From: JAYVJM01 sp043769275
GTDB taxonomy: Bacteria > Pseudomonadota > Gammaproteobacteria > Pseudomonadales > UBA7239
Direction of reading: 5' to 3'
Assembly: GCA_043769275.1 (NCBI GenBank)
Contig: JAYVJM010000039.1
Coordinates: 1-21,588 of the forward strand
DNA length: 21,588 nucleotides
The position numbers were made by a program, and so were the translations under genes. Shown here one piece after another: positions 8,080 through 15,199 of the stretch (position 1 is its first letter; every line of letters begins with the position of its first letter). Under the pieces are notes generated by a model. That model made no database searches, had not been told where the DNA came from, and saw only the letters and a program-made list of their open reading frames with translations.

Positions 8080-9468
8080 ATGCCAAGATTTTTGTTGCAG
8101 TGCGTTATCAGACAATTAAGTGCATACATCCTCGTGGGACTTACGTTATTTTCTCATAACGTATCTGCATTAAACGCAAAAGATGTGCTTTTCAGTTACA
8201 CGGTTCTTGGCGATAAAGGTGCGGTAGCCCGCGTGATTACGGCCGCTGCGACTTGTCCAAACATACAAATTGATGGTGTGGTGAGTGCGATGCAGCTTCG
8301 TGCGGCTCCTGACAAAGACTTTCCAGTCACGGTGTGTGATGCGCCAATTCCCATTACCGCTAAAACGGCAGATATTAATGGACAGTCATTAGCATTACCG
8401 AAAGGAAAGCCGGAAACCATTCTCATTTTGGGGGATACCGGCTGTCGCCTTAAAGGGGAAAGTGTGCAGGGCTGTAACTCCACCGCCGAGTGGCCATTTA
8501 GCGTGATTGCAGATTCGGCTGCCAAAACCCATCCCGATTTAACTATTCACGTTGGCGATTATTTTTATCGTGAATCCCCTTGTCTTGAAAATAAGGCGGA
8601 CTGCGTTGGCAGTCCCTACGGCAACAATTGGGCATCATGGGAGGCGGATTTTTTTACCCCAGCGAGCAATCTACTTGCCTCTGCGCCGTGGGTATTCGTT
8701 CAGGGTAATCATGAAAAATGCGCAAGGGCAGGGATGACTTTTTTCCGGTTTATGGATCCGCGACCCATGCCAACAAGCTGCTCGCCTTATACAGAGCCTT
8801 ACGCTGTTCACTACATGGATCCGCAGTTGATTGTAATGGACGTTTCGTCTTCGAATGACTTTAAAGTTGAGCCAGAACAGCTTGAGATTTTTACTTCGCA
8901 GTTTAAAAAAATAAATCAAATGGCTACAAAAACAAGCTGGCTGCTCATGCATGCTCCCGTGTACGCATTTTGGAACCGGCGCTTAGGTGATGGGAAAATG
9001 CAGTTAGTGCAGGGTCAGGACATGCTGCAATATGCATCCCACAATACATTTTCTCCCTCGTTACAACTGCTGATTGCGGGGCATATCCACCTATTTGAAG
9101 TGCTAAATTTTGAAAAATGGCACCCTGCACAGCTGATTGTCGGCAATGGCGGATCATTAATTGATCCACCAGTTACAGCTTTGCGTAATGGTCTTGAAAT
9201 TGCTGGTATGCACGTTGAGTATTCAACAGCGACTAACGAATATGGTTTTTCAGTGATGACGCGCAATAGAAATCACTGGACTCTTTCTGCTCACAATATA
9301 GGTGGATCAGAAGTGGATAAATGCGTGCTCGGTGGCGGCATATTATTGTGCGATTCTGCCTTTCCAAAAGACATGAACGCGCTTTCGAGTTGGTTTGTCC
9401 GTGCGCTTTTGTCGACAGGAAATGATTCTGCAACGTGGCTTGCGCTTGCCATCATGAAGCAAAAATAA
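8080..9468 (+). CDS. Exported calcineurin-like metallophosphoesterase
   Basis: Predicted periplasmic or secreted dinuclear-metal phosphoesterase of 462 residues; its substrate cannot be told from sequence. The N-terminus MPRFLLQCVIRQ followed by a hydrophobic run and NVSA-LNA looks like a cleavable signal peptide. The calcineurin-like motifs occur in order: D119 in GDTGC, D160 in HVGDYF, N210-H211 in GNHEK, H291 in LLMHAP, and H335/H337 in AGHIH. This order is typical of the purple acid phosphatase and metallophosphatase superfamily. I chose the ATG at 8080 because GAGGA lies at 8064-8068 and it places the signal peptide at the very N-terminus. ATGs at 8029 and 8062 are in frame and would add 17 or 6 residues. 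Its stop codon overlaps the start of scpA by one base (TAATG), so translation is probably coupled. Confidence 0.88.
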   Translation: MPRFLLQCVIRQLSAYILVGLTLFSHNVSALNAKDVLFSYTVLGDKGAVARVITAAATCPNIQIDGVVSAMQLRAAPDKDFPVTVCDAPIPITAKTADINGQSLALPKGKPETILILGDTGCRLKGESVQGCNSTAEWPFSVIADSAAKTHPDLTIHVGDYFYRESPCLENKADCVGSPYGNNWASWEADFFTPASNLLASAPWVFVQGNHEKCARAGMTFFRFMDPRPMPTSCSPYTEPYAVHYMDPQLIVMDVSSSNDFKVEPEQLEIFTSQFKKINQMATKTSWLLMHAPVYAFWNRRLGDGKMQLVQGQDMLQYASHNTFSPSLQLLIAGHIHLFEVLNFEKWHPAQLIVGNGGSLIDPPVTALRNGLEIAGMHVEYSTATNEYGFSVMTRNRNHWTLSAHNIGGSEVDKCVLGGGILLCDSAFPKDMNALSSWFVRALLSTGNDSATWLALAIMKQK

Positions 9469-10262
9469 TGATGGGGCATGAAAAAACGGAAGTGCCGTTT
9501 GCCATTGTGCGCGGGAAAAGTATCACTGAACCGCCTAAAGATTTGTATATTCCGCCTGATGCTTTAGAAGTGTTCCTAGAGGCATTTGAGGGCCCACTGG
9601 ATTTATTGCTGTATTTAATCCGCCGCCAAAACATTGATATTCTTGATATCAATGTTTCTGAAATTACAACACAGTACATGCACTACATAGAGTTGATGGA
9701 TGCTTTGCAGTTTGAATTGGCTGCTGAATACTTGCTAATGGCTGCCATGCTGGCAGAGATCAAGTCACGCATGCTTTTGCCACGCTCTACGCAGCCTGAG
9801 GAGGAAGAGGAAGATCCACGCGCCCAATTGATTCGTCGCCTGCAAGAGTATGAACGCTTTAAGCAAGCAGCAGAGAATATTGATGCTCTTTCAAGGGACG
9901 GGCGCGATTTTTTTATAGCCAGTGTCGAACCGCCAGAGCGTGAGACGCGTAGACCATACCCTGCACTTGATATGCAAGAGTTGTTGGTTGTGCTGGCTGA
10001 AGTGTTGCGCAGAGCCAATATGTTTGAAAGTCATCAAGTTGAACGAGAGCGCTTATCTACTCGAGAGCGTATGTCGCAGGTACTGGCTCAGTTGACAGGA
10101 ATACAGTTTGTGCCTTTCGTTACTTTATTCAGTGCGAAGGAAGGAAAATTAGGTGTAGTAGTAACATTTTTGGCCGTGATGGAATTGATTAAAGAATCAC
10201 TCGTGGAAATTATTCAAAATGAGACATTTGGCCCAATACATGTTAAAGCCCGCTCACTGTGA
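9468..10262 (+). CDS. scpA: Segregation and condensation protein A
   Basis: Kleisin subunit of the bacterial SMC condensin, about 264 residues. It bridges the SMC heads and binds ScpB to organise and separate sister chromosomes. The kleisin N-terminal helix region is clear in FEGPLDLLLYLIRRQNIDI and the following EITTQYMHYIE. The acidic linker EEEEEDPRAQLIRRL and the C-terminal winged-helix part (AVMELIKESLVEI) fit the family. The start is ambiguous: the ATG at 9468 overlaps the upstream TAA, another ATG follows at 9471, and no strong ribosome binding site is present, which fits coupling to the upstream gene. An in-frame ATG at 9435 inside the upstream gene is less likely. The acidic Glu run at about residues 110-114 is a normal feature of gammaproteobacterial ScpA. 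Confidence 0.95.
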   Translation: MMGHEKTEVPFAIVRGKSITEPPKDLYIPPDALEVFLEAFEGPLDLLLYLIRRQNIDILDINVSEITTQYMHYIELMDALQFELAAEYLLMAAMLAEIKSRMLLPRSTQPEEEEEDPRAQLIRRLQEYERFKQAAENIDALSRDGRDFFIASVEPPERETRRPYPALDMQELLVVLAEVLRRANMFESHQVERERLSTRERMSQVLAQLTGIQFVPFVTLFSAKEGKLGVVVTFLAVMELIKESLVEIIQNETFGPIHVKARSL

Positions 10263-10316
10263 TGTTGTTTTCTATACTGCGCATAGTTCGTAATTAGTGC
10301 GGGGAAAAGTAACGCT

Positions 10317-10988
10317 ATGAGCGGCTTTGATAAAAAACTGTTGAAGAAAATTGTGGAGGCACTATTGTTGGCCAGCCACGAGCCACTATCAATTAAACGC
10401 ATGGTAGAAATCTTTGCAGAGCATGCTGAAAAGCCAGACGAACACGCAATACAAGTGGCGCTAGATACTCTTGCCACTGAGTGCGACGGCCACGGTTACG
10501 AATTGCAAGAGGTAGCAACAGGCTGGCGTTTTCAAGTGCGACAAGAGCTGGCTTTGTGGGTTGGGCGTTTGTGGGAAGAAAAGCCAGTTAAATACTCGCG
10601 TGCAGTATTGGAAACACTGGCGCTAATCGCATATAGACAGCCTATTACACGCGGCGATATTGAAGATATTCGTGGTGTTTCTGTTGGTACATCCATTATA
10701 AAAACGCTTATGGAGCGGCAGTGGGTTCGCGTTGTGGCTTACCGCGATGTGCCCGGACGTCCTGCGCTTTTTGCTACTACACGTCAGTTTTTGGACTATT
10801 TTAATTTGAAAAGCCTTGATCAGTTACCTGCTTTTGGAGAAATACGTGACTTTAATAAAATCAACGCAGAGCTTGATTTTGAGAAAAGTCAGAAAATAGA
10901 GCAAATACTGGTTCCGTATTTCGGTGACAATGCCCATATTGCGCCGGATGCTGAAGCGCTAGAAAGTGACAATATTGAATTGATGTAA
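10317..10988 (+). CDS. scpB: Segregation and condensation protein B
   Basis: Winged-helix partner of ScpA in the SMC-ScpAB complex, 223 residues. The N-terminal winged helix contains KKIVEALLLASHEPLS, and the second one contains the family-typical run from ALIAYRQPITRGDIE to RGVSVGTSIIKTLMERQWV. The segment GRPALFATTRQFLDYFNL is also characteristic. A GGGGAAAAG ribosome binding site lies a few bases before the ATG. The gene follows scpA after 54 bases and precedes rluB, an order seen in Pseudomonas and relatives. The last 40 or so residues are acidic and not conserved as far as I know. Confidence 0.95.
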   Translation: MSGFDKKLLKKIVEALLLASHEPLSIKRMVEIFAEHAEKPDEHAIQVALDTLATECDGHGYELQEVATGWRFQVRQELALWVGRLWEEKPVKYSRAVLETLALIAYRQPITRGDIEDIRGVSVGTSIIKTLMERQWVRVVAYRDVPGRPALFATTRQFLDYFNLKSLDQLPAFGEIRDFNKINAELDFEKSQKIEQILVPYFGDNAHIAPDAEALESDNIELM

Positions 10989-11045
10989 GGGGTTTTTCTC
11001 TACGGCATTAGTTTTTCATTAGTTTATTCCCTATCGAGAGAAAAT

Positions 11046-12119
11046 ATGGCAAAGCCATCTGAGCCTCAAGTAAGTAAAAAACCGAAAGTTGACGCGAAAA
11101 AATCACCGTTAAAAAAATCTACAGATAGTAAAAAAAGGCAGCGCGATGAAAACACGACAGCAAAAAAAACACCCGCAAAGACAGGAATAAAAAACAAAAT
11201 TCCTGAAAAAAAATCTGCTGATAAAACCCCTGTAAAGAGTGTCGACACAAGAAAATCAGAAGAAAAAAGAGCTGTCCCGCCGGCTACAGAAAAACTGCAA
11301 AAATTATTGTCGCGAGCAGGTTTTGGCTCAAGGCGCCAACTAGAAACTTGGTTGACTGAAGGGCGTATCACAGTAAAAGGAAAAGTTGCAAAACTAGGTG
11401 ATCGCGCAGCATTGACAGACAAAATTTGCGTAGATGGAAGGCCTATCTCCGCACAGCGTTTAGAGGGCCCCCGTCAGCGCGTATTGTTGTATAACAAGCC
11501 TATAGGTGAAATCTGTACGCGCTCAGATACTGAGGGTCGCCCAACTATTTTTGAGCGCCTTCCACCATTGGAAAAAGGTCGCTGGATTGCAGTAGGGCGA
11601 TTAGATATCAACACCAGCGGCTTGTTGTTGTTGACTTCAGATGGTGAGCTGGCAAACAAGCTAATGCATCCAAGCGCGCAGATCGATCGTGAATATTTGG
11701 TGCGCGTAATGGGCGCAGTGGATGGCGAATTGTTGCAGCGCTTGCGTGATGGCGTGCAGCTGGATGATGGCCTAGCAAAATTTACCGACGTAGCACCTAT
11801 GCACAAAGATGATAGTAGCAGCATTAACCGCTGGTACTGCTGTACTTTGATGGAAGGTCGTAATCGTGAAGTGCGACGATTGTGGGAGTCGCAAGGTCTT
11901 CGAGTATCGCGCTTGAAGCGTGTGCGTTTTGGGCCGGTATTTTTAGCCAGCAAATTGCCGGAAGGACGTTGGCAAGATTTACTACCCAATGAACTCGTTA
12001 TACTCTACAAGGAAGTGGGCTTACCGATACCAGAAATGAAGGAGTTAACATTACAGGATCGCGTGAAAATGCGCCGAGACCTTAGAAAACCGTTACGTCG
12101 ATCTACCCCTGCGCGCTAA
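11046..12119 (+). CDS. rluB: 23S rRNA pseudouridine synthase RluB with Lys-rich N-terminal extension
   Basis: RsuA/RluB-family enzyme of 357 residues that isomerises a uridine in 23S rRNA (U2605 in E. coli). After a highly basic N-terminal tail (residues 1 to about 80, with 21 or so lysines), an S4 RNA-binding domain begins at EKLQKLLSRAGFGSRR and includes GRITVKG. The catalytic domain has LLYNKPIGEICT and the active-site D187 in GRLDINTSGLLLLT. EGRNREVRRLWE is the usual C-terminal signature. A GAGAG ribosome binding site sits 5 bases before the ATG. The lysine-rich tail resembles the low-complexity basic extensions found on several gammaproteobacterial RNA-binding proteins and probably binds RNA without specificity (inference). 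RluE and RsuA are related enzymes, but linkage to scpAB favours RluB. Confidence 0.94.
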   Translation: MAKPSEPQVSKKPKVDAKKSPLKKSTDSKKRQRDENTTAKKTPAKTGIKNKIPEKKSADKTPVKSVDTRKSEEKRAVPPATEKLQKLLSRAGFGSRRQLETWLTEGRITVKGKVAKLGDRAALTDKICVDGRPISAQRLEGPRQRVLLYNKPIGEICTRSDTEGRPTIFERLPPLEKGRWIAVGRLDINTSGLLLLTSDGELANKLMHPSAQIDREYLVRVMGAVDGELLQRLRDGVQLDDGLAKFTDVAPMHKDDSSSINRWYCCTLMEGRNREVRRLWESQGLRVSRLKRVRFGPVFLASKLPEGRWQDLLPNELVILYKEVGLPIPEMKELTLQDRVKMRRDLRKPLRRSTPAR

Positions 12120-12122
12120 CAG

Positions 12123-12145
12123 GTGCAAAAATCGTTTTTTTGCAC
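12123..12145. other. Hairpin after rluB, possible weak terminator
   Basis: GTGCAAAAA at 12123-12131 pairs with TTTTTGCAC at 12137-12145 just after the rluB stop. It has no T tract after the stem in the rightward direction, so it is not a canonical terminator. It could still protect the rluB transcript end or act in part. Confidence 0.35.
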
Positions 12146-12221
12146 GAAATAACACAGAAACCTTGTTTACAAGTCTGCCCATATTAACTGTGATGGCAGG
12201 TGTCATTGTGAGGAGTTCGTC

Positions 12222-12872
12222 ATGTGTAACCGTACAGAAGACAAGTTATCCGCTTCTACAGAAGGCCTGTTTGGAGGTTTACAAAAAAGTTGGCGTTGGT
12301 TATTGGCGCTGGGAATACTTTTTATTGTGCTGGGGTCGTTGGGCTTTTGGATGACATTTGGCCTCACCTTAGCCAGCGTTTTGTTTTTTGGCTGGCTGTT
12401 GATTATTAGTGGTGGTTTCCAGTTATTTAACGCATTTAAAAGTCATGGCTGGAAAAGCATGCTCTGGCATGTATTGATTGGCATCCTCTATATCGTTGCA
12501 GGGTTTCTTATCTTTGTTGACCCCATCGTTGCCTCGGCTACGCTGACATTGTTCTTGGCTTACATGTTTATTGTGGCCGGTGTGTTCCGCGCTTTTGCGG
12601 CGATTCAGTTGCGCTCAGAAAAAGAGTGGGTATGGCCATTGGTGTCTGGCCTTATTTCTGTCATTTTGGGATGTATGATTCTTGCCCGATGGCCCGCATC
12701 TGGATTTTGGGTGATAGGGCTGTTTGTTGCCATCGAGCTTATTTTTAGCGGTTGGGCTTATGTTGCTATAGCGCTGGCTGCTCGCCGCAGGGGAGCGGAG
12801 AAAACAAGTGCTAGCCTCGCCGCCGAAAAAGCGGCAGAGGTTGATCCACCGCAGTTTGGTAGAACTCTGTGA
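12222..12872 (+). CDS. HdeD-family (DUF308) membrane protein
   Basis: Inner-membrane protein of 216 residues. In E. coli HdeD contributes to acid resistance at high cell density; the biochemical role of the family is not settled. About six hydrophobic helices are visible, grouped in pairs: WLLALGILFIVLGSLGFW, ASVLFFGWLLIISGGFQLF, LIGILYIVAGFLIFV, LTLFLAYMFIVAGVF, SGLISVILGCMILA and a last one near VIGLFVAIELIFSGW. This internal repetition is typical of DUF308. The start ATG at 12222 is preceded by GAGGAG at 12210-12215. The C-terminal tail (about 30 residues, Ala/Glu-rich) is hydrophilic. The last 62 bases overlap the end of the convergent DUF934 gene. Confidence 0.85.
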   Translation: MCNRTEDKLSASTEGLFGGLQKSWRWLLALGILFIVLGSLGFWMTFGLTLASVLFFGWLLIISGGFQLFNAFKSHGWKSMLWHVLIGILYIVAGFLIFVDPIVASATLTLFLAYMFIVAGVFRAFAAIQLRSEKEWVWPLVSGLISVILGCMILARWPASGFWVIGLFVAIELIFSGWAYVAIALAARRRGAEKTSASLAAEKAAEVDPPQFGRTL

Positions 12873-13317
12873 ATTCGTTTAGCGATGACAGTGCTGCCTG
12901 CGCGTCGACATGCGCTTGCAGCACGAAACTGTTAAAGCCGCAGCGACGCATAAAACATAGCTGATCGCGTAATACATGGCCGATAGCGCGTAATTCATTT
13001 TTATATCCAAAGCGTTCGCGCAATAAACGTGCGATAGAAAAACCGCGCCCATCGCTAAACACTGGAAAGCTCACTGCAATCAAAGGCAACGCTTGCAGCT
13101 TTGCGGCTATGTCTGCAAATGGCAACTCGTCACTGTCAAACCACACGCCAACATCGTTACGGGTGCTTATTTCTTGTTCGTGTTTCTGCCATAGAACAAA
13201 TGGCAGAACTAAATTATCACCCGCAGGAATTGTGGCTTGTTCTTTATCGACGAGTTGCCACTGATCGTCCAGTACGACGGATGTGTTTTTAATCAGTTTG
13301 CGTGGTGTTTCAGGCAT
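12811..13317 (-). CDS. DUF934 protein, sulfite reductase companion
   Basis: Protein of 168 residues of the DUF934 family, which is regularly encoded next to CysI-type sulfite reductases in Proteobacteria. Its role in reductive sulfur assimilation is inferred from that linkage, and no enzymatic activity is established to my knowledge. The conserved core is clear: FPVFSDGRGFSIARLLRERFGY, then ELRAIGHVLRDQLCFMRRCG. I chose the ATG at 13317, which overlaps the end of cysI by 8 bases, so both are probably translated from one message. A longer frame reaching back to 13407 would lie inside cysI and has no support. In Pseudomonas cysH often follows; here the gene is instead the last of its operon and its end runs into the convergent HdeD-like gene. 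Confidence 0.9.
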   Translation of the reverse strand: MPETPRKLIKNTSVVLDDQWQLVDKEQATIPAGDNLVLPFVLWQKHEQEISTRNDVGVWFDSDELPFADIAAKLQALPLIAVSFPVFSDGRGFSIARLLRERFGYKNELRAIGHVLRDQLCFMRRCGFNSFVLQAHVDAQAALSSLNEFTEFYQTAVDQPLPLFRRRG

Positions 13318-14965
13318 AAATACGCTCTTTAAAAAGTTCAATACCGATGCGTCGATACGTGGCCAAAAATGTTTCGCCTTCGATACGTTGCTCGACAAAA
13401 ACCTCAATTATCTTGCTTACAATGTCAGGCATTTCCGTCTGTGAAAATGACGGGCCTAGGATGTCGCTAATTGCTGCATGGTTACCGGCACTGCCGCCCA
13501 GTGAAACTTGGTAAAACTCGGCGCCTTTTTTATCAACACCCAGTATGCCAATGTGGCCAACATGGTGATGGCCGCAGGCGTTCATGCAACCAGAAATATT
13601 AAGCTCAATGTCACCTAGGTCATACAGGTAATCGAGGTCATCAAAGCGCCGCTGAATGGCCTCTGCAACAGGGATGGACTTTGCATTGGCGAGCGCACAA
13701 AAGTCGCCGCCTGGGCAGCAGATCATATCGGTCAGCGTGCCTATATTTGGCGTGGCAAATCCGTGTGTTTTAAGTTTTTTCCATAGCTCATATAGACGAA
13801 TAGCTTCCACGTCAGCCAGTACTACGTTTTGCTGGTGCGTGACGCGCACCTCACCAAAACTGTACTCGTCAGATATGTCGGCAATGGCATCTAGTTGCGC
13901 ATCTGTGACATCGCCTGGAGCCACACCTGTTGGTTTTAGCGAAAGCACGACAGAACAGTAACCGCTCTGCTTATGTGCGCGAACATTGCGCGACATCCAG
14001 TTTGAAAACGCACGCGCTTGTTGAGCCTGTTCAGCGATTATTGCTGCAACCTTTTCTTCATTAAATATTCGGTAGGGTGGTGCCACAAAAAACGCTTGTA
14101 TGCGAGAAATTTCGCTCTCTGTAAGAGTGGCTGGGCTGTCTTTCAAAAATGCCCATTCGCTTTCTACTTTGGCTGCGAATTGTTCCACACCTAACGCACG
14201 CACTAAAATTTTGATACGGGCTTTGTATTTATTATCACGGCGACCATGAAGGTTGTAGATGCGAAGAATTGCGTCAAGATACGTGAGAATGTGCTTTGCT
14301 TCGATAAACTCGCGTATCACCGGAGCCACAGCGGGTGTCCGCCCTTGACCTCCGCCGACAAATACGCGAAAACCAATATCATCCTGCGCATTTTTCAGAA
14401 GCTGTAAGCCAATATCATGAAAACGTATGGCGGCACGATCTTCTAGCGAACCGCTAACGGCAATTTTGAATTTTCTAGGTAAGAAAGCAAACTCAGGATG
14501 AAAGGTTGACCATTGGCGAATAATTTCGCAATAGGGGCGTGGGTCAACAATTTCATCGCTGGCTACACCCGCATATTGATCAGATGTAACGTTGCGTATG
14601 CAGTTACCGCTAGTTTGAATAGCATGCATCTCAACTTCAGCCAGCTCTGCCAAAATGTCGGGCACTTCCTCCAGTCTTGGCCAATTGAACTGGATATTTT
14701 GGCGCGTAGTGAAATGTCCATAACCTTTGTCATAGAAGCGCGCAATATGAGCCAGCTTTCGTACTTGGTTTGACGACAGCAACCCGTAAGGCACTGCGAT
14801 ACGCAGCATGGGTGCCAAGCGTTGGACATAAAGACCATTTTGCAAGCGCAGCGGCAGGAACTCGTTTGCGGCCATTTCGCCGTTTAAAAAACGGTTTGTT
14901 TGGCCGCGAAACTGTGTTACGCGTTCAGTCAAAATTTTGTGATCTATAGCAGTGTAAGCGTACAT
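13310..14965 (-). CDS. cysI: Siroheme sulfite reductase hemoprotein (CysI-like nitrite/sulfite reductase)
   Basis: Assimilatory reductase of 551 residues that reduces sulfite to sulfide with six electrons. Two ferredoxin-like half domains and two siroheme-binding halves are expected. The first half has FTTRQNIQFNWPRLEEVPDI and the siroheme-side TSGNCIRNVTSDQ. The second half carries the four cysteines for the coupled 4Fe-4S cluster and siroheme: C417 and C423 in CCPGGDFC, C460 and C464 in SGCMNACGHH. The length and the DUF934 partner match the ferredoxin- or NADPH-linked CysI found in pseudomonads rather than a nitrite reductase, but nitrite reduction cannot be excluded. No strong ribosome binding site precedes the ATG. 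The gene diverges from the DUF1329 gene, and their shared 234-base region probably holds its promoter. Confidence 0.93.
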   Translation of the reverse strand: MYAYTAIDHKILTERVTQFRGQTNRFLNGEMAANEFLPLRLQNGLYVQRLAPMLRIAVPYGLLSSNQVRKLAHIARFYDKGYGHFTTRQNIQFNWPRLEEVPDILAELAEVEMHAIQTSGNCIRNVTSDQYAGVASDEIVDPRPYCEIIRQWSTFHPEFAFLPRKFKIAVSGSLEDRAAIRFHDIGLQLLKNAQDDIGFRVFVGGGQGRTPAVAPVIREFIEAKHILTYLDAILRIYNLHGRRDNKYKARIKILVRALGVEQFAAKVESEWAFLKDSPATLTESEISRIQAFFVAPPYRIFNEEKVAAIIAEQAQQARAFSNWMSRNVRAHKQSGYCSVVLSLKPTGVAPGDVTDAQLDAIADISDEYSFGEVRVTHQQNVVLADVEAIRLYELWKKLKTHGFATPNIGTLTDMICCPGGDFCALANAKSIPVAEAIQRRFDDLDYLYDLGDIELNISGCMNACGHHHVGHIGILGVDKKGAEFYQVSLGGSAGNHAAISDILGPSFSQTEMPDIVSKIIEVFVEQRIEGETFLATYRRIGIELFKERIYA

Positions 14966-15028
14966 AATTGCAAGAGAAGAGGGCGTTTACGGCGGGCGCG
15001 CAGGATACTACACGGTGCAGAAGCTGGC

Positions 15029-15080
15029 GACATTACTTTAGTGATGTCTTTGCGTGTACGATATTTATCGTAGTTTTTTT
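15029..15080 (+). promoter_or_regulatory. Palindromes in the cysI/DUF1329 intergenic region
   Basis: Two inverted repeats lie between the divergent genes. GACATTAC (15029-15036) faces GTGATGTC (15041-15048) with one G-T mismatch. TACGATA (15057-15063) faces TATCGTA (15066-15072) perfectly across 2 bases, followed by G and seven T. The second could be a weak terminator of rightward leader transcription or a transcription-factor operator; its AT-rich stem and tiny loop favour neither clearly. I could not place convincing -35/-10 boxes for either gene in the 234 bases. Confidence 0.4.
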
Positions 15081-15199
15081 AGGGAAATACAGGTTTTACA
15101 AATCTGTTTTTTTGGTTACCCTGCCTCGTCCCTAATGTTTTTGGGGTGCGTCCATAAATATAAAAGAAATCCAGTAAACTTTTGGAGTACACAAACGCC

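Noticed and set aside
13318..13407. Upstream extension of DUF934 inside cysI
   Set aside because: The extra 30 residues match no DUF934 start and the region is conserved cysI coding sequence.
14513..14773. Rightward frame inside cysI
   Set aside because: It lies fully within cysI, has no ribosome site, and no domain is recognisable.
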